Shown here piece after piece: positions 22,796 to 30,859 of a stretch of DNA of 64,000 nucleotides (position 1 is the first letter of the stretch; the number at the start of each line of letters is the position of its first letter). Origin of the DNA: Ceratorhiza oryzae-sativae (taxonomy: Eukaryota > Basidiomycota > Agaricomycetes > Cantharellales > Ceratobasidiaceae); contig JARWMV010000240.1 of the NCBI GenBank assembly GCA_030998015.1, forward strand, positions 744,001-808,000, given 5' to 3'. The notes below the pieces were generated by a model. It was not told the DNA's origin. It made no database searches and saw nothing but the letters and a program-made list of their open reading frames with translations. The position numbers and the translations under genes were made by a program.

Positions 22796-23337
22796 TTACT
22801 CTCTATTTTTACGTTTGCCCTTGAGGGGCCGGGTATAGGGCTTCTTGCCCCTTTTATCCTTCTTATTGGTCTGAACAACTGACTGGGTAGTGGGCTGCAG
22901 CCAAGGAGCCTCCCCCCCTGGGAAGTCGGCCATGTAGTTCTGGAAACACCCAGAACCAGACGCTGCAAAGGGCGAAGCCTCATCAAACAAGGGAGCAGAG
23001 CCCTCCTCGAAGAATTCGGCAAGAGCGGCCTGGTGAGACCGCTCCTCAAAGGACTTGTAGTCCTGATCAACGAGCGCCCAGACACGCTCAAGGGTGGCCT
23101 CATGGGCCCGACCATCAAGGAGGATGCGCTCTTCTACAGAACAAGTTAGCTACGTGAGAACAACAAAGAACGAACACACATACCTGGCACCCCACAGAAG
23201 AACCAGTCCACAACACCTCGATAGAAGTCTTCAAGGGAGGCGTTGCACATGGCATCACAGTAGGCGCAGTACTCCCCCTCAGGGAGAGACCAGCAGGTGC
23301 AGTCAAGGGGATTGTAGTTAAGGGAAATAACACGCAT
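22796..23337 (-). CDS. Spliced antisense cargo gene of element D (unknown function)
   Basis: The ATG at 23335-23337 opens exon 1 (23337-23184). A 50-bp intron (23183-23134) has GTATGT at the donor, CTAAC as branch site and TAG at the acceptor, all typical of fungi. Exon 2 continues in frame to a TAA at 22796, giving about 163 residues. The N-terminal 45 residues are cysteine-rich (several CxC/CxxC pairs), the middle is acidic and helical, and the last 30 residues are strongly basic (KKDKRGKK and KGKRKN-like), suggesting nucleic-acid or nuclear association. It is convergent with the preceding ORF and divergent from rep. An antisense intron would survive retrotransposition in the sense RNA. Confidence 0.7.
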
Positions 23338-24037
23338 AGTAAAGACGGGATGAGGAAGGAAAACAACAAAACCACAAACATTAAAAAATCACAGTGCAAC
23401 ACAATAACTTGCACAAACATCAAAACAAGGTCTGGTCAGGTGACACCAACAGACACGTGACGATCTGCCAGAAAACAAACAACAAAGCATAGGAATCACA
23501 TGACCTAGCCTAGTCACGTGAATATACACTATCCCCTAACTACTGGAGGGTTCGGAGAGGGGGCACCAACCGAAGTGGGGGAGCGGAGGCCCCGAGCGTA
23601 GCAAGGATCAAGGCCGACGCGGAGGAATGGATGGGAGGGCACCCCTCGGAGATGTGTCACAAGGGAAAGACATACAAGGACAAGCAAGAAAACAAACAAG
23701 TCACGTGACACGAAGTGAACATGTGTCCCAAGCAGATGAAGAAAAAACAACAAGGTCACGTGACCCAGACAATGTCACATGATATGGCCGCTATCCCCTG
23801 AACTACCGGAGGGGTTGGAGAGGGGGCACCGACCAGAGTGGAGGAGCGGAGGCCCCGAGCGCAGCAAGGTTTAAGGCTGACGTGGGGGAACGGATGGAAG
23901 GGCACCCCTCGGAGATGCGTCATCACCGAAATAAGGTCATGTGATCACAACAAATGCAAGACGGAGTCATGTGACGATCAAAACAGACCTTGCAGCTTAT
24001 ATAGACAAGCACAAGGCCTGAGATAACCCGCACTCTC
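23338..24037. promoter_or_regulatory. Intergenic region between the antisense gene and rep: direct repeats and CACGTG palindromes
   Basis: Two imperfect direct repeats of about 130 bp lie at 23529-23658 and 23791-23922, each starting CTATCCCCT and ending in CCCCTCGGAGATG. Between and around them are TCACRTGA palindromes (about 23453, 23496, 23513, 23701, 23755, 23774, 23936, 23965), the same motif as in the D LTR. The position between divergent genes is that of a large intergenic/origin region in Rep-encoding ssDNA viruses. I see no clear stem-loop with a nonanucleotide. A bidirectional promoter is likely by inference. Confidence 0.55.
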
Positions 24038-24080
24038 ATGCTCTCTTCCCAGTCCCCAAATACCTCTAAAACTGTAAACG

Positions 24081-25369
24081 ATGCTAAGCGGAAATGGATC
24101 GAACGCGGCAACACCCCAGCCAAGCAGATCAAGCGAAGGGCAGAGGTCGGTGTCGCCATTGCCAGCGCCCTTGGTATCAAGCCGAGCCCCCTCGCCCACT
24201 TCTATGCGGCCTACGCCAACGGATCAAGGGTCCGAAGAGCTGACTGAAACCGCGCCAGCCCCTCGGTTCTGCATCCAGACCAGGGCGGTGCTGCTAACCT
24301 GGTCGAAGCTACACGATCAGCCCTCAAGTGGGCTCGTCGCCCGATACAAGGCGTTCTGCCGCCAACAGCCAAATCATTGGGCGACTTTGGCAGTGGTGGA
24401 ACGCCACAACCCCGAGGAACCGAACTACGACCCGGCCCAGCCCCTCCATGTCCACGCCCTCTCCATCAGTCAGGAGCAGAAGGGCAGCTGGAACACCCAG
24501 AACACCCGGTTCTGGGACTTCGAAGGGCAACACCCCAACATCCTGCCTAAGGACCTCAAGGACGGACCAGGAGGCAACCCTGCAAGGGAGGCTTTCAACT
24601 ACCTCTGGAAGGATGTCGGAGCTAACGGCGAGGAGGTAGAGGAGCTGATGGCGGGGGACCTGACCTTGGAAAGGTTGGAGGAAATCCTGGTAAAGGGGAA
24701 GGGCAGGAAAAGGTCGAGGGCGGAGGCGGACCTGGAGGATGGGGCGGAGATTGTTGCCTTGGCGACAAAAAAAAAGAATACTACCAGGCATTCAAGCGCC
24801 TGCGCCCCCTCCAGATGGTGACAACGTGGAACTCGGTACGAGCATATGCTGAGTACACGTATAAGGAGGACCGGGGATGCATGCCTGCAATCCTGGTGGA
24901 GTTGGAAGTCCCAGAAGACCGGGCGCACATCGACAGGGCAGACTGATGGTTTGCGGAAGAGGCTGAGAAGAGAGGGAGGGGCGTGCGCCATTGCATCCTG
25001 GTGATCGAAGGCGAAACAGGAACTGGGAAGACAGCGTATGCGCGATCCAAGGGCTCCCATAGCTGGATGTGCAACGTCTGGAACGTGGGGAATCTGTCGG
25101 AGGATGCTGACATCTGGATCCTGGATGACATGGTCCAGTCAAACGGGAAGTACTTGCTCAAAGCCCTGAGCCAGTATGAGGCAGACTTCACAGGCAGATA
25201 TGCTCATGTGAAGTCAATGAAGGTACGGCCAACGGTGATCCTGGGGAATAGCCGTTCGGCCATAATGAAGTGTTGGACGGACATAGAGGGGGAAGAAGGG
25301 GACTTATGGGTATCCAAAAACGTAGACTGGGTATACTCAGGAGGGAAGCCATTTTTTGTTTTTCCTTAA
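24081..25369 (+). pseudogene. rep: Geminivirus/genomovirus-type Rep (HUH nickase plus SF3 helicase), interrupted
   Basis: Rep proteins nick a circular DNA origin with an HUH endonuclease domain and unwind it with a superfamily 3 helicase. Seen in order: motif I VLLTWSKL, motif II LHVHALS (HxH), a geminivirus-Rep-sequence-like block FWDFEGQHPNI, motif III YLWKD (YxxK), then Walker A GETGTGKT near 25015, Walker B DIWILDD near 25110 and motif C VILGN near 25245. The first frame runs 24081-24821. The helicase half is in the -1 frame after a run of nine A (24767-24775) containing a slippery-type A AAA AAG (24770-24776), and it has one TGA at 24944-24946. The Ser/Pro-rich N-terminus (24081-24240) overlaps another open frame from an ATG at 24038, so the true start is uncertain. 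I annotate it as broken and do not reconstruct it. Confidence 0.85.
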
Positions 25370-25473
25370 AAAATAAAAATAAATTATCTTTGTATAAGCT
25401 GTTTTATTCACAGACCATGTGTCGAGAAGTAAGCTTAAACAAGGAAATAAGCAAGGAGATAGTAATCTCATGT

Positions 25474-25572
25474 AGCGTAGAGGTTAAGGGGTCTAGCCTG
25501 ACTCATCATCTCCTAGCTGAGCAATTACACACTGAACGGAAGGTCGTTGGTTCGAGTCCAGCACCTTTAACC
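25474..25572 (+). ncRNA. tRNA-derived Pol III box A/box B sequence
   Basis: TAGCGTAGAGGTTAAGG resembles box A, and GGTTCGAGTCC is a perfect box B, inside a GTTGG/CCAGC T-arm-like hairpin. A second A-like TAGCTGAGC lies between. I could not fold a convincing cloverleaf, so this looks like a SINE-like tRNA relic or a tRNA with an odd intron. It lies between rep and the 3' polypurine tract. Confidence 0.4.
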
Positions 25573-25653
25573 TCCTTGATATATGAGATACCTTTTAGAA
25601 ACTTTTAGAACCCAGAAAAGAAACATGCCTCAAGATCCCCCAAGACATGTCCA

Positions 25654-25666
25654 AAGGGGGGGATAA
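25654..25666 (+). promoter_or_regulatory. Polypurine tract of element D
   Basis: AAAGGGGGGGATAA-type purine run immediately precedes the 3' LTR at 25667. It is where plus-strand DNA synthesis would be primed. Confidence 0.8.
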
Positions 25667-26345
25667 TGTTATGACCCGCCTAGCAGACATAACCTAAGAA
25701 CCGAATATTGTACAGATTTATGGCATTTTTCCCGAAGCGGAACAAACCATAAACAAGATCACGTGATCTCGGCGCTTACCCAACGATTAAGCGCCAGTGG
25801 TTACCCTGAACTCGCTCCAGTGTTTCTCTCCCATGTTACTTGGAGCGAGGAGCAAGTTGTCACGTGACCTCGGCGCTTACCCAACGATTAAGCGCCAGTG
25901 GTTACCCTGAACTTGCTCCAGCGTTTCTCTCCCATGTTACCTGGAGCGAGGAGCGAGTTGTCACGTGACCTTGGCGCTTATCCAGCGATTAAGCGCCGGG
26001 TGCTTAAGTCCAAAAGTCACATGACCCTCAGACCTTGTGTGGCTCTATAAGATTCGGAGCCGCACAAACTTAGGATAAACGATTACCTAAGACCTAGTAC
26101 TATATAGAACCTATAACTGCTGTAGACAGCGCTTAGGAAAGGGGGGCCACCGCAGCAACCGCAGTCACATGTATATAAGGGGAGTAAAGCAAGACTGAAT
26201 GCCTCAGCTTGCTTTATCTTGTCAACCACCATAGACCATAGCAAACACTGTAACTAGGACGCTCAATACATACTGCATAGCACCAAACCGTCAACGCAGC
26301 CACTACTTAAGTGCTCCACAAGGGAGCCTCCAGAGGGTCACGACA
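25667..26345 (+). repeat. 3' LTR of element D (679 bp, with a 101-bp duplication)
   Basis: It is nearly identical to the 5' LTR except for a tandem duplication. Units at 25759-25859 and 25860-25960, each 101 bp and starting TCACGTGA, account exactly for the 101-bp length difference. Most other differences are CpG transitions. Confidence 0.93.
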
Positions 26346-27344
26346 GTCACCTTCCTATTCCAATAGACTTGGGAAAGGGTCTATCTTTTTCTCTCCTTGC
26401 TCTATCTGGTCCTTGCTCAAGTACATCTCTGATGGAATGCACAGCCCTTAGTGGCACAAACTTTTACAGAAGATCAGCACTGTTGCTTGTGTGGGTGGTT
26501 TGGACAATTATCCATCCATGGTTTTACCCTCAACTCAGTTGAAGACATCCTCAAGGAGGCTGGGCACATTGACTTCAACTGAGTCAAAATCATCAAAGTC
26601 TGTCCCCAGAAAGTTGGACAAGCCCAACCAGCCTTCATGACCAAACTAGGAGCCCCTGAGTGCAAGATCTGCCACCAGCTGAACAAAGCCACCTTCCCAG
26701 CATGCTGCCCCTACTGTCCTAAGAAGGACAAATTTTTATACTACTACATCATCCCCATCACTAGCTCTAAGCTGGAGAACCTTGGCCAGCAACTTCTCCA
26801 TCACTTGTTAGATACCATTGAAAACTTCCAAGAAAGGTATCACCACTACCAAAACAAGTATGAAGAAACATGTGAGAAACTTCACAAAGCCAAGACCCAC
26901 TGCACATATCTAGTCAAGAGACTGTGCAAACACCAGGAGGATTACCTGTCCCTCCTCCACAACCACCTTGAGCTACAACTGCTGGTTTGGGAAACAACTG
27001 CACCCACAAGTATGCATTTCCTGTCTTCTTGACTCCTTCAGACCTCCCTCACCCCACCTTCTTAAGTGGCTCAGGCTTGCCAATTCAGGAAGCAGCACTC
27101 TTTCAAACAGCCCAAATTAATTTTCCCCAAGGAGGCTCTCCTTTGGGACCCAATTAAACTAAAAAGGGTTGAGGTACCATGCCATCACCAGGATATCAAG
27201 AGTTGGGACCTGGATGATACCTGGTTGAGATTTGGTGGAATTGAAAATTTTAAATTCTATAAACTTGTGCACAGATCAGATACCTTTTGGTACTACAACA
27301 ATTCTCACTTCCTTGTAATTCCTTGTCACCTTCACTGCTGTTAA
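26346..27344 (+). pseudogene. B#1 extra ORF upstream of gag (ORF 0), decayed
   Basis: It resumes the B leader after D and matches ORF 0 of B#2. The part 26637-27032 is one open frame: a CxxC...CxxC zinc-binding-like block (CKICHQ and CPYCPKK), a coiled-coil-like helical segment and an acidic end. The shifted second frame is at 27066-27344. The CCHC knuckle at about 26485 is partly mutated. See the B#2 copy for details. Confidence 0.6.
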
Positions 27345-28344
27345 AATATAAATCTATCAGCTCTCATAATGGCAGCACAAGCCCCAGCTCCAGCATGGGC
27401 AAACATGTCCAATAGTGACAAAGTCATTTACATGCTCCAGCCAATGGATGAACTTCACTAACAAACCAACAATCTCCAAAATGACACAGGAGATGTCAAG
27501 CACAACAACAAAACATACACAGATCCACTTGAAGCAAAACTTACAGCAAACCAAACCAAGATTGATGCAACATAGCTGGGTTAGCCACCAATGTCAATAA
27601 CCTAGTTGGCATGTTGACCATACTCCAAACCACCATTGCACACACACAAGCACAAATCAACACCTCTGCAGGAGGACAAAGTACCACCCAAGCCCCACCT
27701 GCTCCTACTATGACCCAACCTCATGCTGCTGTGAGCACCACTACCAGTGGATCAACCACAAAAGTGAAAATAGTCACTCCACAGAAATTTGATGGTACTA
27801 AGCAGGAGGACACAATCTCATTCAGAATTGCATGTGCACAATACATTAATACCAACATGAGTGGGCATTTAGCTGATCAGGTAGTTGCTTTTATTACATC
27901 CTACCTAGAAGGATCAGCAGCAGAGTGAGTCAATTCATATGAGGAGTTTGAGATCCTCAACCCTGAGTCCATGGTGCCATGGCTCCATGATGCTAGCCTA
28001 TTTTGGCAAGAATTTACCACTTGCTATGAGGACCTGAACCAAACTGAAAACACCTGTGACAAATGGTGGAAACTTAAACAATCCAAAACAGTGCAAGACT
28101 ATCTCACACTTTTCAATCTCTATTCCACAGGTCTCAACTACAATGACACAGCCATGTGTGATCAATTCTACAATGGTCTATCCTTGGATGTAACAGATAG
28201 AATGGCAGCACAGAATTATGACCCCTGAACCAAAACCTTTGCCCAACTAACCCAGCAGGCCCTTAAAATTGACCACCACCTTATTTCATTTGGTAGCAAA
28301 TGAACATCCCATGGGGGGAATAAAGCTAGTACCAGCAATGCACC

Positions 28345-28539
28345 TGTAAGGGCTTTGCCCTCAATAAACTGTACTTAGTAGTCTTAATTGCTTTGTGCAG
28401 TGATAGAATGTGTGTATGTAGTATAGTATTCACCTGAGTGACAACAATGTGGTAGTAAAAAAAAACAAGATCTTCCTCATACATCAGAAAGATGACACAT
28501 ATATCAAGTAAAAGCAGTCATGTGACTGCTATCCTTATA
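28345..28539 (-). repeat. 3' LTR of A#3 (195 bp)
   Basis: It reads TGTAAGGGCT to CCTTATA on the plus strand. The following CCTCCCCCTC is the complement of a GAGGGGGAGG polypurine tract, marking this as the 3' LTR of a minus-strand element. Confidence 0.9.
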
Positions 28540-28555
28540 TCCTCCCCCTCGGGAC

Positions 28556-30765
28556 TCAATTGGCAGAGTCCATAAAGTCATCCGTCAGCTGTACTGACAA
28601 GGTGGGCATAGCAGCACCAGCAATTGCTGGTGCAGACAAGCTAGACAGCATGTCCTCCTGTCCCCAGATGGAGAGAGCTGTGGCAAAATGCAGGCAAGAA
28701 CATTGCCCAGGCATTTTCTGGGATCCAGGCAACATATATGCTGCCTATATCACCATGTGCCAAGTCCACATGAAGTATTTCAGACTGCATATGTGCAGTC
28801 AGTGTTGGGGCCAGGGATGCTGGGATAGCCCAGTGCCAAAGGGTTTGGCTGGGGTCATCCCAGCTCATCTGTTCCAAGTCATGGATTGCAAATGATTGTT
28901 GCATGTGGAATATGAAGTTTCACCACACAGGCAAAACCTGACCTGGAGCTGTCACCATCTGGGCAAATGACACAATGTCCTCTGGGAGTCCAGGGGAGTT
29001 GGCTAGGTCAGCCAATTGTCAGGTGGCAACAGTATGTTGCACCTGCCATTGATAGAACAGCTTGAATGTGACCTGGGCAATTGACTGGGGAGATGGAGGG
29101 TCCTCCAGAGCCATTGTATGACTTGGAGGGGAGTTACCAACTTGAGAGTCAGGAAATATGACACATTAACATGCATCTCATCTGTAATAACAGTCACATT
29201 CAGCAGATTGCTGAATATATCCCTAGATGTGGTAGCATATAGCTGAGCCACACCCTGCTCATAATCATAACTTGCTCAAAGTGTTGGGCAAGTTAAGACT
29301 GTCCATTAGGACAGATTGCCTGCACAAAGTACAGTATGGACATGTCAACTCTACTAAGCATCCTGTGCTTGCCAATCTGCATGCCTGGCAATACATGATC
29401 TGAACCCTGTATAGGGTGGTTGTAATTACACTTGAGGAGCATGCCAATGTGGATCACCTCTTGGTGAGCTGCAGACCTGTATTTGTGAGGCACAAGATGT
29501 GCCTGTTGTAATAGGCCTTGTTGGAGGCTAAAGAGGGTCACATCAACCTGGGTCATGGATGGTCTGTTGAAAACAGAGTGTATTTCTTGCACATTGTGTG
29601 CACACCATAAGGCCACCCCTTCAGGGTCATTATTATTGACCACCTGTTGTGGTCCTCATTCAAGGGACCCTCCCTCAAAGCTTGCTACATCTGCCCTTCA
29701 GCCAGACTTTGAACAGAACAGTGTCCACCCACCACAACTGCAGCCAAAACCAAACCTGGTACCTCCCCAGGGTGCATATCTGTTGCTTGAGTGCAACTTA
29801 TCTGTTGGTCTGTGCTTCAGATTGGTCAAGGGATCCATCTTGGGTTCTCCTGAGGCTCCCAGCTGGCCCAGGGGTATTGGCACAACCTCCAGTATCAACC
29901 TATATGTGGCCTTGGATCAGGTATGGCTGTGATACATGGCACTCCCATGTGGGTTCATGGGGAGGTCTCAGGTCACTCCCAAATATGTATGCAGGCCCTG
30001 TGAGGTGCCTGACACAGGAGGCACTGGTGGGGCTGGTGCAGCAGGTGCAGTGGTAGGGGCCAGCAATACTGGCACAGTAGGTTGAGCAGCCAGTTGAGCT
30101 GGCAGCATGGCTTGAGCTGATGGGTTCATTGGCACCTCTGTGTAGGGGTCATCCTCCTCCTCCTTGTAGTACAACAGGTCTTCATACAGACCCAGGGCCT
30201 CTCTTGGCAGTGACATAGAACTTGGTGTTGAGTAATCCTGCAAGCAGGATTGGTGCAGCTCATCAATCTGTTTGATGAGGTCTTCATAATCAAGTCACCA
30301 TTGCTCATGCTCCTTGTTGAGTGTGTCTTCAGCTTGGTGAGCTGCTTGATGGTAAGTCAATATTTCCTCATGGAGATCCTTCATATCTGTGTGTAACTCT
30401 TCCACCATCTTTTGGGCAATGGTACAAAATTCCTGCATGTTGCAGATTTCCTCTCAAGATATCTTGAGCAATTGCTCTACCCAAGTCAATTCCATGCATA
30501 GTCACATGATCTCTGTTTGCAATTGGACAGTCTCCAATTGCCTGTTAGCCGTGTAATCAGCTTGAGCAGTAGTACTGCTCACCTGGTAGCCCTGAGGGCC
30601 TGTTACACCAGTATCTTTGCCAGCACCCATTGTTACATTGGTGTCAACATTGATGCTAGCCAACATTGTTGCCAGTGCATGTAGCCCATGTTGGTGGGTA
30701 GTTGTCCCAACTGGGGTCCCAGTTGGGGGATTTGCATTGGGATCTGGCACAGGAGGTGTCATCAT
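28556..30765 (-). pseudogene. Family A extra ORF X downstream of pol (best copy)
   Basis: The ATG at 30765 lies about 95 nt beyond the pol TGA. One frame dominates from 30765 to about 29293, broken only by stops; frame changes follow, and the end TDDFMDSAN-stop at 28556-28558 abuts the polypurine tract. About 735 codons encode a Pro/Thr-rich N-terminus (MMTPPVPDPNANPP), a heptad-rich coiled-coil-like segment (about 30490-30290), an acidic/Pro-Ala linker (30240-29970), and a compact C-terminal half seen also in A#2. No transmembrane segment or signal peptide is evident, so it does not look like an envelope protein. The function is unknown. All three copies are decayed but clearly homologous. 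Confidence 0.7.
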
Positions 30766-30859
30766 TGTTGATGACAAGTGTGTGCTGGCTCAAAATTTGC
30801 CAGAGCCCTCTTAGGTAAGAGGGGAATGAGCGCTTATGCTCATTATTGCTTCTAATCTC

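Larger units (their letters stand above)
15858..26345 (+). mobile_element. Element D: Ty3/gypsy chromovirus carrying a Rep cargo
   Basis: This 10,488-bp element is flanked by the perfect duplication GTCAC (15853-15857 and 26346-26350). Order: 5' LTR, primer-binding site, gag, pol with chromodomain, in-frame extra ORF, antisense spliced gene, intergenic repeats, Rep gene on plus, Pol III box sequence, polypurine tract, 3' LTR. LTRs are very similar and CpG-rich, so the insertion is fairly recent, yet gag and pol contain two CGA-to-TGA type stops and about eight one-base frame changes. No internal TSD or terminal repeats delimit the cargo, so it reads as part of D. Confidence 0.93.

Noticed and set aside
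23094..23423. Other open frames across the antisense cargo gene
   Set aside because: They are shadows in CpG-rich sequence; the spliced minus-strand model explains the region better.
24038..24247. Alternative start for rep in another frame (69-codon basic ORF)
   Set aside because: It overlaps the rep frame and ends before motif I. It could be a real leader peptide or an N-terminus by frameshift, but evidence is too thin for a separate gene.
25474..25572. A functional tRNA gene
   Set aside because: Acceptor and anticodon arms could not be folded convincingly. It is kept only as a Pol III box sequence.
25662..25673. TAATGTTAT at the polypurine tract/3' LTR junction resembles a genomovirus origin nonanucleotide
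   Set aside because: It is formed partly by the LTR terminus, the 5' LTR junction lacks it, and I see no flanking stem. It is probably a coincidence.
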